NCBI GenBank assembly: GCA_020062525.1
Contig: JAGUWE010000034.1
Coordinates: 1-5,220 of the forward strand
Source of the DNA: Patescibacteria group bacterium
GTDB taxonomy: Bacteria > Patescibacteriota > Patescibacteriia > JAACEG01 > JAGUWE01
Direction: 5' to 3'
Length of the DNA: 5,220 nucleotides
The notes beneath the pieces were generated by a model. The model was given only the letters and a program-made list of their open reading frames with translations, ran no database searches and was not told the DNA's origin. Made by a program: the position numbers and the translations under genes. Every line of letters begins with the position of its first letter. The stretch's first letter is position 1. Positions 1 to 5,220 of this stretch are shown piece by piece.

Positions 1-72
1 AGCGAGTGATGGGAGTCGAACCCACGTCTTCAGCTTGGAAAGCTGACATAATAGCCGTTATACTACACTCGC
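1..72 (-). tRNA. tRNA-Gly (anticodon UCC)
   Basis: Read on the minus strand, the sequence folds as a full cloverleaf. The 7-bp acceptor pairs GCGAGTG with CACTCGC. The anticodon stem TCAGC/GCTGA encloses the loop TTTCCAA with anticodon TCC, and the T-loop is GTTCGACTC. Position 1 gives a U discriminator base, as is usual for bacterial tRNA-Gly. It decodes GGA glycine codons, and GGG by wobble. The window ends at the discriminator, so whether CCA is encoded cannot be seen. A broken second copy lies 14 nt upstream on the same strand, which suggests tandem duplication. Confidence 0.97.
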
Positions 73-77
73 AATTT

Positions 78-88
78 GGCAGGCGGGG
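78..88. repeat. GC-rich half-palindrome at tRNA relic junction
   Basis: The 11-mer GGCAGGCGGGG lies at the point where the tRNA-Gly 5' half breaks off. Its GGCAGGC core also occurs in the palindrome inside copA (4058-4064). It resembles half of the CCTGCC/GGCAGG palindromes common in Patescibacteria genomes. The family assignment is from memory and weak on 11 bases alone. Confidence 0.4.
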
Positions 89-122
89 AAAGCTAAGGTA
101 ATAGCCGTTATACGACACCCGC
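87..122 (-). pseudogene. tRNA-Gly 5'-half relic
   Basis: On the minus strand, 36 nt starting GCGGGTGTCG match the 5' half of the adjacent tRNA-Gly at 31 of 36 positions. The match covers the acceptor 5' strand, the D-arm and the anticodon stem 5' strand, up to and including the TCC anticodon. It then stops: the sequence runs into CCGCCTGCC, and no 3' anticodon strand, T-arm or acceptor 3' strand follows. It cannot form a cloverleaf alone. The break falls exactly at the 3' side of the anticodon, next to a GC-rich half-palindrome (78-88). It is most likely a degraded tandem copy; a stable 5' tRNA-half transcript is possible but unsupported. Confidence 0.8.
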
Positions 123-131
123 TTATTAGAA

Positions 132-524
132 CTATCCCTTGTGTTCCATTTCTTCCGCCGCCATTGCCTCGTCTTTGGTCCGATGGATCGTGCCGTCCGG
201 ATGATGCGCCGGGGAATAGATGGTATAGAGTCTGAGCGGTTTTTCCGAAGAAGTATTAATGACGTTGTGCCAAGTTCCTGCCGGCACGATAACCGCAAAA
301 CCGTCACTGATTTCATGTTCGTCTATGTTGTCAAAAATAATTTTTCCTTCGCCCGCGTCAATCCTGAAAAACTGGTCGTTGTCCGGATGAACTTCATTGC
401 CGATTTCCTCGTTGGGCTTTAAGCTCATCAAAACCAACTGACTATGCGGAGCCGTGTATAAAACTTTTCTAAAGTTTTTGTTTTGTAAAGTTTCGTTTTC
501 AATGTTGGTTACATAACCAGCCAT
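132..524 (-). CDS. Small cupin-2 domain protein
   Basis: The 130-residue protein is one cupin (double-stranded beta-helix) domain. Cupin motif 1 spans about residues 42-60 (GNEVH, then DQFFRI and GEG), with H46 and D50/Q51 in metal-ligand positions. Motif 2 is VPAGTWHNVIN at 80-90, with H86. Motif 1 lacks the second His of the usual HxH pair, so metal binding may be altered. The tail (YSPAHHPDGTIHRTKDEA) is typical of a small stand-alone cupin group that I recall as widespread in Patescibacteria and other bacteria. It is probably cytosolic, with no signal peptide. Substrate is unknown; sugar isomerase, dioxygenase or ligand-binding roles are all possible. The ATG at 524 starts just before the conserved GYVTNIE block. 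It lies on the same strand as the tRNA-Gly and is divergent from the copper operon. Confidence 0.9.
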   Translation of the reverse strand: MAGYVTNIENETLQNKNFRKVLYTAPHSQLVLMSLKPNEEIGNEVHPDNDQFFRIDAGEGKIIFDNIDEHEISDGFAVIVPAGTWHNVINTSSEKPLRLYTIYSPAHHPDGTIHRTKDEAMAAEEMEHKG

Positions 525-843
525 AAATTTTAAAATTAATAATTAAATTATTAAATGGTGGCGTCTTTTGGAAGTGGGGCAAAGATGGGGTGAGGGGCGG
601 AGTTAAAAATAAAAAGGTGGCGGATGATCTTAGAATTTTAAGGTCTTTGTATTTCTAATTTAGCATAAGAGCAATTAAAAGTAAATTACTCTTGACCCCG
701 CACCTTTTTCAGCGAAAAATTTGCGGTTATTGAAGGAAGTAAGGCGAAGCCGCCTATCGGTTTTGGTTATCTATTACCACAAGTCTTCACAAAAAAAGAT
801 GCGGGGTTGACTAAAATTTTCCCACTTGATAATATTATAATAT
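525..843. other. Intergenic region with weak inverted repeats
   Basis: I see no convincing gene here. It holds the AT-rich leader of the cupin gene (525-555) and a G-rich tract with three GGGG runs (576-579, 587-590, 594-597) followed by GG. A 9-bp inverted repeat pairs AAAAAGGTG (611-619) with CACCTTTTT (701-709). A 7-bp inverted repeat pairs ACCCCGC (695-701) with GCGGGGT (801-807). There is a small hairpin AGGCG-AAGC-CGCCT (742-755). The nested repeats could be remains of a small mobile element, but no target duplication is clear. Confidence 0.5.
807..841 (+). promoter_or_regulatory. Candidate csoR operon promoter
   Basis: TTGACT (807-812) is a good -35 candidate. With a 17-bp spacer the -10 would be TAATAT (830-835). 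A perfect TATAAT sits at 836-841 but is 23 bp from that -35, so it would need a different -35. Either choice places the start of transcription at or just before the dyad at 848-866. The exact -10 is uncertain. Confidence 0.5.
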
Positions 844-868
844 ACCTACACCTGTGGTCGGGGTGTTA
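844..868 (+). promoter_or_regulatory. Candidate CsoR operator
   Basis: A dyad ACACC (848-852) and GGTGT (862-866), centred on 857, encloses a G-rich core. It lies just downstream of the TATAAT and upstream of csoR. CsoR boxes in other bacteria are GC-rich dyads with C-tract and G-tract arms placed over the promoter of the operon they repress. Position and composition fit self-repression of this operon, but the dyad is only 5+5 bp, so this is an inference. Confidence 0.5.
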
Positions 869-903
869 ATAAATTGACTAATTATTAATTTAATTTTAAA
901 AAT

Positions 904-1176
904 ATGACTGCCCAAAAAGAAAAAACCCTTATCAATTTTAAAAAAGCCCGGGGTCTAATATCTAAAATTATCAAAATGGTTGAAGCCAATGAATACTGCA
1001 TTGATATTATGCAGCAAAATTTAGCGGTGATAGGACTTTTGAAATCCGCTCATCAAATGTTGATGGAAAATCACCTTAACACTTGTTTTAAAAAGGCGAT
1101 GGAAACAAAAGACGGAAGAAAGAAACAGGAAATGACCGACGAAATTTTAAAAGTAACCAGATTATTTAATAAATAA
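904..1176 (+). CDS. csoR: CsoR-type Cu(I)-sensing repressor
   Basis: The 90-residue all-helical protein belongs to the CsoR/RcnR family (DUF156). The Cu(I) ligand triad is intact: C32 in EYCIDI, and H57 and C61 in ENHLNTC. The spacing (25 then 4) equals the C36-H61-C65 triad of Mycobacterium tuberculosis CsoR. The N-terminal His expected in nickel/cobalt-type RcnR is absent, supporting copper. Members bind DNA as apo-tetramers and let go when Cu(I) binds. It is the first gene of the operon, with 2 nt to the next start, and a matching dyad lies upstream at 848-866. No Shine-Dalgarno is visible; the leader is TAATTTTAAAA followed by AT and the ATG. The family's usual length (about 85-120) supports a complete gene. 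Confidence 0.93.
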   Translation: MTAQKEKTLINFKKARGLISKIIKMVEANEYCIDIMQQNLAVIGLLKSAHQMLMENHLNTCFKKAMETKDGRKKQEMTDEILKVTRLFNK

Positions 1177-1178
1177 AT

Positions 1179-2196
1179 ATGATTAAAAAAATTAATATAA
1201 AGCTTAGTGGTTTGCACTGTCAAAGTTGCAAAACATTAATTGAAACGGAATTTAAAAATTTGCCCGGAGTCAAAAGCATTTCTGTTAATTATCCGGACGG
1301 AAAAACTGAAATTGAGTTTGATGGAGAAGTGATTTCAAGACAAGAAATTTTTAAAAAAATTAACGAATTAGGCTATCAAGTTAATGAAAGTATAAAGAAA
1401 CACGATAAGAAAATAAGCTCATGGCTGGTTGCGGTAATTTTGTTAATTTTATTTGTCATTCTTTATTTTTTAATCACGCGATTCGGCTTTTTTGAAATAC
1501 TTTCTCGCCTGAATGAAAAGAATCTTGGTTATGGTCTAATATTTTTAATAGGTCTTTTAGTCGGCTTTCATTGTATTGGGATGTGCGGAGGCTTAGTCGT
1601 AGCATATACTGCCAAATATATTAAAGATGGAAAAAGACAAAGCGTCCCGTTACCACATCTCCAATATAATATTGGCAGATTAATCTCATACACAGCTATA
1701 GGAGGAGCGCTCGGGGGTATAGGTTCTTTTTTCGGTATTAATCCGATTTTTAATGGAGTGGTAATAATAATGGCCGGGGTTTTTATGATTTTGATGGGCT
1801 TATCATTTATTAAACAATGGCAATTACTTGAAAAAATAAAAATCAGAACCCCGCAATTTATAGCCAAATGCCTTTTTAACAAAAAGAATAAAGAAAAATC
1901 TAAGGGTCCTTTTGTTATTGGTCTGCTGAATGGTTTTATGCCCTGCGGACCGCTCCAAGCCATAGAACTTTATGCCCTGTCTAACTGGTAGCTTGATTCT
2001 TGGAGCATTGAGTATGGGAGTTTTTGCGTTAGGAACAATCCCCGTAATGTTTATTTTGGGGTTATTTATTTCCTCTATTGGCCAGAATTATATCCACAAG
2101 ATCGTTAAAGTTTCCGGCGTGTTAGTGATAATTCTGGGGTTATTAATGTTAAATCGGGGATTAAGTAATTTTGGGTTTGTATATACCCGCCTTTGA
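1179..2196 (+). CDS. HMA + DsbD_2/UreH-type membrane protein, one frameshift
   Basis: Residues 1-70 are a heavy-metal-associated domain with GLHCQSC (C14, C17). A membrane helix lies at about 80-102, then a DsbD_2/TauE-SafE/UreH-like domain with the signature HCIGMCGG (131-138) and MPCGP (254-258). Such proteins are thought to move metal or reducing equivalents across the membrane; copper fits this operon. The first frame stops at 1989-1991, but homologous sequence continues in the +1 frame (TGSLILGALSMGVFALGTIP and on to MLNRGL). Removing one A of the pair at 1983-1984 gives a smooth YALSTGSLILGAL, so there is one extra base. The corrected protein is about 338 residues, with its stop at 2194-2196. 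The break may be sequencing error or real inactivation. Relatives often continue into a cupredoxin domain, which here follows as a separate frame. Confidence 0.85.
1983..1984 (+). other. Frameshift site, one extra A
   Basis: The reading tct-aac-tgg-tag stops at once. Deleting one A gives tct-act-ggt-agc (S-T-G-S), which restores the conserved helix after the MPCGP motif. No slippery heptamer or stimulatory structure is evident, so programmed shifting is not favoured. Confidence 0.8.
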
Positions 2197-2501
2197 CTAA
2201 TTCTAAGCAGGTTATAAACCAATCGAATGGGCAATATCAAGAAGTAAAAATGGATGCAATTTCTAGCGGATACCAGCCAAATATTTTATATATCAAAAGG
2301 GGGTTGCCAGTACGCTGGATTATAAATGTAAAAAGAACGGGATGTAATAACACAATATTAGTTGATTCTTTGGGAATAAATAGAGATTTACAAAACGGAG
2401 AGAATATTATTGAGTTTACTCCGCCAGACAATTTGAAAGAAATTAAATTTTCTTGCGGGATGAAAATGATCTGGGGTAAGTTTATAATATTAGATAAATA
2501 A
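2193..2501 (+). CDS. Cupredoxin-like copper-binding domain
   Basis: The 102-residue product resembles the Cupredoxin_1/EfeO-type domain found at the C-terminus of HMA-UreH proteins. The path is EVKMDAISSGYQPN (first strand), KRGLPVRWIINV, TGCNNTI with C51, NGENIIEFTP, then FSCGMKM with C88, M90 and M92. The Cys and Met residues are likely Cu(I) ligands. The start is uncertain: a TTG at 2193 overlaps the upstream stop as TTGA, while the first ATG (2250) would remove part of the first strand. It may therefore be translated by coupling, or it may be the tail of the preceding protein after a second, undetected indel. There is no signal peptide, which favours the fused interpretation. Its stop is 1 nt before the next ATG. 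Confidence 0.78.
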   Translation: MTNSKQVINQSNGQYQEVKMDAISSGYQPNILYIKRGLPVRWIINVKRTGCNNTILVDSLGINRDLQNGENIIEFTPPDNLKEIKFSCGMKMIWGKFIILDK

Positions 2502-2502
2502 T

Positions 2503-2700
2503 ATGACAAAAACAATCTTAAAAATTTTTGGGATGTCCCGAAATTGTCTGCGAGATATTTATCGAGCAGTTACAATTTTGAGGATCCCGTTATCTTCGCC
2601 ATCGAATTATTTTTTAATCACGGCGGACAAGACGGGATCGCGAAAATCTAATCGCTCGCCACAAGTCTCGCGAAGATTTTCGGGACATTGCGCTTCTTAA
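2503..2700 (+). pseudogene. HMA (CopZ-like) relic broken by inverted repeat
   Basis: The frame opens with MTKTILKIFGM, close to the HMA start of copA 200 bp downstream (MKKEILKIKGM). Homology ends exactly where the inverted repeat begins (2533). The rest, through a frame made of repeat DNA, ends in HCAS and a stop. Removing 2536-2685 (150 nt, in frame) would join GM to HCAS, giving GMHCAS, most of the HMA motif GMxCxxC. The stop follows, and the next codon is TGT. This suggests a former HMA domain or CopZ-type chaperone gene, or a duplicated copA N-terminus, that was interrupted. It starts 1 nt after the cupredoxin stop, matching operon spacing. It is not expected to give a functional product. 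Confidence 0.6.
2533..2688. repeat. 156-nt imperfect inverted repeat (MITE-like)
   Basis: Terminal arms ATGTCCCGAAA (2533-2543) and TTTCGGGACAT (2678-2688) are perfectly complementary. Pairing continues inward with mismatches and about one bulge, including GATCCCG (2583-2589) against CGGGATC (2633-2639), down to an AT-rich apex near 2610. The whole forms one long hairpin. Its GC content and lack of a convincing coding frame differ from neighbouring genes. It encodes no transposase, so if mobile it would need one in trans. A 2-nt AT on each side could be a target duplication, but that is too short to prove. Confidence 0.75.
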
Positions 2701-2704
2701 TGTT

Positions 2705-4953
2705 ATGAAAAAAGAAATCCTCAAAATAAAAGGAATGCACTGTGTCAGTTGCGCGGCAAATATAGAAAACGCCCTTAAAAAAGAAGGGGGCATTAAATCT
2801 GTTAATATTAATTTCGCTACAGAAAAAGCTTATTTAGAGTTTGACTTGATTGAGATAAGCATCGCCCGAATTCAAAAAATAATCGAAAAATCGGGATACA
2901 AAGCGAGTGAGGAAACAATAGAAGAAGTTCACGATCATCACAAAGATGAAAACGTCGCAGAAATTAAAAAACTAAAGAGGCGCTTTATCGCCGCCTTCTT
3001 TTTTAGTTTGCCCATTATCTATATGGTGATGGGCGAAATGACTGGCTTGCCGATGCCGATAATTTTTGAAAAGTACGGAACCGTTATTCAATTTGTTTTA
3101 ACAACAGCCGTCATTGTTTCTTGTTTTAATATTTGGACTTCTGGTTTTAAAAATTTATGGCGCTTGGCGCCCAATATGGATTCCCTTATTTTTATTGGTA
3201 CGGCTATCGCTTATTTTTATAGTTTAACTATATCTATTTTGATATTTTTGGGCACAAAAATTGAAGCGCATCTTTATTATGAAAGTGCAGCCTTAATTTT
3301 AGTTTTCATCTCTTTGGGTAGATATCTTGGAACAATAACCAAAGGAAAGACAAGCGAAGCAATTAAAAAATTAATTGGACTTCGACCAAAAGAAGCGATT
3401 ACTATAAAAAATGATGAAGAAACAAAAATTCCCATCTCTGAAGTAAAGGTTGGGGATATTATTTTAGTCAGACCCGGCGAGAAAATTCCGGTAGACGGAA
3501 TTGTTGTTGATGGCTATTCCGGCGTTGACGAAAAAGCAATTACCGGTGAAGGTATCCCCATTGAGAAAAAAAAAGGCGACGAGGTAATCGGCGCGACTAT
3601 TAACAAAACCGGCGTTTTAAAATTTAAAGCAACGAGGGTAGGCAAAGATATGGTGTTGGCTCAAATTATTAAGATTGTTGAAGAAGCGATGGGTTCTAAA
3701 GCCCCAATTCAACTTTTAGCTGATAAAGTTTCTTTTTATTTTGTTCCGACAGTAATTGGAACTGCTATTTTAAGTTTTATTATTTGGTTGCTAATCGGCC
3801 AACCGCTAACCTTTGCTTTAATGATTTTTATAGCAGTTTTAATATCGCTTGTCCTTGCGCCTTGGGACTAGCCACGCCTACTGCGGTTATGGTGGGAGCG
3901 GGACTAGCGGCTCAAAATGGTATTTTAATTAAAAACGGCAAAGCCTTGGAGATAGCACGGGACGTAAATATGATTATTTTTGATAAAACAGGAACGCTAA
4001 CCAAAGGCGAGCCGGTTGTTACTGATATTGTAGAAATTTCAAATCCCCTGCCTCGCCGGCAGGCAGGCGAATTTAATATTTTACAAATAGCCGCTTCTAT
4101 AGAAAAAAATTCAGAGCACCCATTAGCTCAAGCAATTGTTAAAAAGGCGATAGAGAAAAAAATTGAGTTATTGGAAGTAAAAAATTTTCAAGCCATTCCC
4201 GGCTACGGCGTTTCAGCTGAATTAGAAAATAAAAAAATTATATTAGGAACAAAAAAATTAATGGCTGATAATCAAATTAATCCGGCTGTCGCAGAAGAAA
4301 AATCGGCCGCTTTAGAAAATCAAGGCCAGACAATAATGATGCTATCTTTTGATGGCAAGATAGTTGGTCTAATTGCCGTTGCCGATACACTAAAAAAATA
4401 TTCAAAAGAAGCGGTTAAAATGCTTCGTCAAATGGGCAAGCAGGTTGCCATTATTACCGGCGACAATCAACGCGTCGGTCAAGCGATTGCTAAAGAGTTG
4501 GGAATTGATAAAGTTTTGGCCGAAGTGTTGCCGCAAGAAAAGTCGGCAGAAATAAAAAAATTGCAAGAAGAAGGAAATATTGTTGCAATGGTTGGCGATG
4601 GGATAAACGACGCGCCGGCTTTAGCCCAGGCTGATTTAGGAATTGCTTTGGGTTCCGGAACCGATGTAGCAATGGAAACGGGTGAAATTGTTTTGATAAA
4701 AGACGATTTACGAGATGTGGTAACTGCTATTGATTTAAGTAGATATACTCTAAGAAAAATCAAACAAAATCTTTTCTGGGCTTTCTTTTATAACAGCATT
4801 GGCATTCCCATTGCCGCCGGAGTTTTGTATCCGTTAACCGGTTGGCTTCTCAACCCGGCAATTGCCGCCTTGGCAATGGCTTTCTCTTCGGTCAGCGTTG
4901 TTTCCAATACTCTTTTAATGAAAAGATATAAACCAAAAAATTTTTCAGAGTAA
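2705..4953 (+). CDS. copA: Cu(I)-exporting P1B-type ATPase CopA, one frameshift
   Basis: Pumps Cu(I) out of the cytoplasm using ATP. Residue numbers assume one missing base is restored. HMA domain with GMHCVSC (C13, C16); His-rich linker VHDHHKDE near 77-85; membrane helices from about 92; A-domain motif TGEG at 280-283 (TGES is usual); CPC at 383-385 in helix 6; DKTGT with phosphorylated D427; SEHPL at 470-474; GDGxNDAP at 631-638. Copper signatures YN (696-697) and MxxSS (725-729) are present in the last helices. Corrected length is about 749, normal for CopA. The first frame stops at 3869-3871 and the rest is one frame back; VL-S becomes VLIIACPCALG if an A is restored near 3842-3844. An insert NPLPRRQAG (447-455) is palindromic DNA. 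No Shine-Dalgarno is visible before the ATG. Confidence 0.93.
3842..3846 (+). other. Frameshift site, one missing A
   Basis: The sequence reads tta-ata-tcg, while the family needs tta-ata-atc-gct-tgt-cct-tgc (LIIACPC). Restoring one A joins the two frames exactly before the CPC motif in helix 6. As written, the first product ends at 3871 without CPC and without an ATP-binding domain. This is not the site of the known E. coli copA frameshift, which lies near codon 70. Confidence 0.82.
4047..4067. repeat. In-frame palindromic insert in copA
   Basis: CCTGCC (4047-4052) pairs with GGCAGG (4058-4063) over a TCGCC loop, followed by CAGG. In frame it encodes LPRRQAG, which is foreign to CopA sequences and sits in a surface region between the phosphorylation site and the SEHPL motif. 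The GC-rich block stands out from AT-rich flanks. LPxRQAG-type inserts from such palindromes are something I recall from Patescibacteria proteins; that part is from memory. Confidence 0.75.
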
Positions 4954-4990
4954 AGCCCCGAGCGAGGCAAATCACGCTGTAAATAAACTT

Positions 4991-5011
4991 TGGTGGAGAT
5001 ACCGGGAATTG
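4991..5011 (-). ncRNA. ssrA: 3' end of tmRNA-like gene (T-arm 3' strand, acceptor, CCA)
   Basis: On the minus strand this reads CAATTCCCGG then TATCTCCACCA: the T-loop 3' part, the T-stem 3' strand, the acceptor 3' strand and an encoded CCA. The ATCTCCACCA end is typical of tmRNA. No matching acceptor 5' strand (GGAGATA or GGGGATA) occurs on the minus strand in the 150 bp to the right edge. That rules out an ordinary tRNA without further insertions and favours the longer tmRNA. The usual GGAC before the T-stem is not seen (CAGTT instead), so the ssrA call is tentative. The gene is interrupted by the 60-nt repeat at 5012-5071. Confidence 0.55.
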
Positions 5012-5071
5012 TCAGCCCGAGGCTGATCTCCGCCCGAGGCGGATGCTCCTCGGGAGTACGCCTTGGGCGGA
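5012..5071. repeat. 60-nt cluster of four short palindromes in a T-loop
   Basis: Four consecutive units of about 15 nt, each a near-perfect hairpin with a 3-nt loop: TCAGCC-CGA-GGCTGA (5012-5026), TCCGCC-CGA-GGCGGA (5029-5043), TGCTCC-TCG-GGAGTA (5044-5058) and TACGCC-TTG-GGCGGA (5057-5071). The arms differ, but the loop is CGA or its complement in three units. It separates the two halves of a T-arm and is much more GC-rich than the copA region. It may be a REP-like element or an RNA insertion. Confidence 0.8.
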
Positions 5072-5220
5072 AACCCGGAACTGAGCAATGCGCCCCGCAC
5101 TAAAAATTATAGTGGTGTCTGCTGGACGAAATCAGAACCCATTTTGAGCAAAATCCTGACGCTGATTGACGCAAAATTGCCTCGCGATTTTATTATTGGC
5201 GAGCGGGCAAAAGATTTCCT
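5072..5220 (-). ncRNA. ssrA: Upstream part of the tmRNA-like gene, truncated by window edge
   Basis: On the minus strand this segment ends CCGGGTT (5078-5072), which is the T-stem 5' strand and first T-loop bases. Joined to 5011 it gives CCGGG-TTCAATT-CCCGG, a textbook T-arm. Upstream, a small hairpin AGTGCG-GGG-CGCATT and an ATTTT-GCTC-AAAAT hairpin are visible. The 5' end is outside the window, and no tag-peptide frame can be assigned. The plus strand has an open frame from 5027 to the edge, so a protein-coding alternative is not excluded. Confidence 0.4.

Noticed and set aside
141..422. Plus-strand open frame opposite the cupin gene
   Set aside because: It is antisense to a clear cupin with intact motifs, and its translation shows no family features.
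1568..1963. Minus-strand open frame opposite the HMA-UreH gene
   Set aside because: It is a shadow of the coding strand, which has the HCIGMCGG and MPCGP motifs.
2503..2700. A real 65-residue gene
   Set aside because: Only the first 11 residues look like HMA; the rest is translated inverted repeat.
3784..3843. ATG at 3784 as the start of a separate ATPase half
   Set aside because: The first 20 residues in that frame are out-of-frame translation of helix 6. Homology begins only at IACPCALG, so this is one gene with a lost base.
3830..3850. Programmed -1 frameshift in copA
   Set aside because: There is no X-XXY-YYZ slippery heptamer in frame, and the truncated product would lack CPC. The known CopA frameshift lies near the N-terminus.
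904..4953. UGA read as glycine (as in Gracilibacteria)
   Set aside because: No in-frame TGA is needed within the conserved parts of any gene; Trp and Gly positions use TGG and GGN.
4954..4990. Terminator after copA
   Set aside because: GCC and GGC are near one another, but there is no stable stem followed by a T-run.
5012..5071. CRISPR array
   Set aside because: The units are short self-complementary palindromes with almost no spacers, not identical repeats with unique spacers.
4991..5220. Ordinary tRNA gene at the right end
   Set aside because: No anticodon arm with a 7-nt loop, no D-arm and no acceptor 5' strand occur within tRNA length.

Overview
The window looks like a piece of a Patescibacteria (CPR, Parcubacteria-like) genome. 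This is an inference from AT-rich DNA with very short gene spacing, no clear Shine-Dalgarno motif before any gene, a small cupin of a type I associate with that radiation, and short GC-rich palindromes inserted inside genes. No TGA needs to be read as an amino acid, so the standard bacterial code fits. The organism call is moderate in confidence.

Left end, minus strand: an intact tRNA-Gly(UCC) at 1-72, a second tRNA-Gly 5' half broken at the anticodon loop (87-122), and a single-domain cupin (132-524). A 379-bp intergenic stretch follows, with weak inverted repeats and a G-rich tract. It ends in a candidate promoter and a dyad that fits a CsoR operator.

Centre, plus strand: a compact copper-handling operon. 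The Cu(I)-sensing repressor csoR (904-1176) is followed by an HMA plus DsbD_2/UreH-type membrane protein (1179-2196) and a cupredoxin-like domain (2193-2501). Next comes an 11-residue relic of an HMA gene, broken by a 156-nt imperfect inverted repeat (2503-2700), and then the Cu(I)-exporting P1B ATPase copA (2705-4953). A likely logic is that CsoR releases the promoter when Cu(I) binds, the HMA and cupredoxin domains pass copper along, and CopA pumps it out. The membrane protein and CopA each carry a single-base frameshift next to a metal-binding motif, so as written both are split. Sequencing error and real decay are both possible.

Right end: after copA the minus strand carries the 3' arm of a tRNA-like molecule, probably tmRNA, with encoded CCA. 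Its T-loop is interrupted by exactly 60 nt made of four roughly 15-nt palindromes. Removing the insert restores a perfect T-arm. This is the most unusual feature of the window. The rest of that RNA, if real, runs off the right edge.

A recurring theme is small palindromic DNA lying in loops of gene products: the tRNA-Gly relic's anticodon loop, an insert in CopA's soluble domain, and the T-loop of the tmRNA-like gene, plus the longer inverted repeat in the HMA relic.
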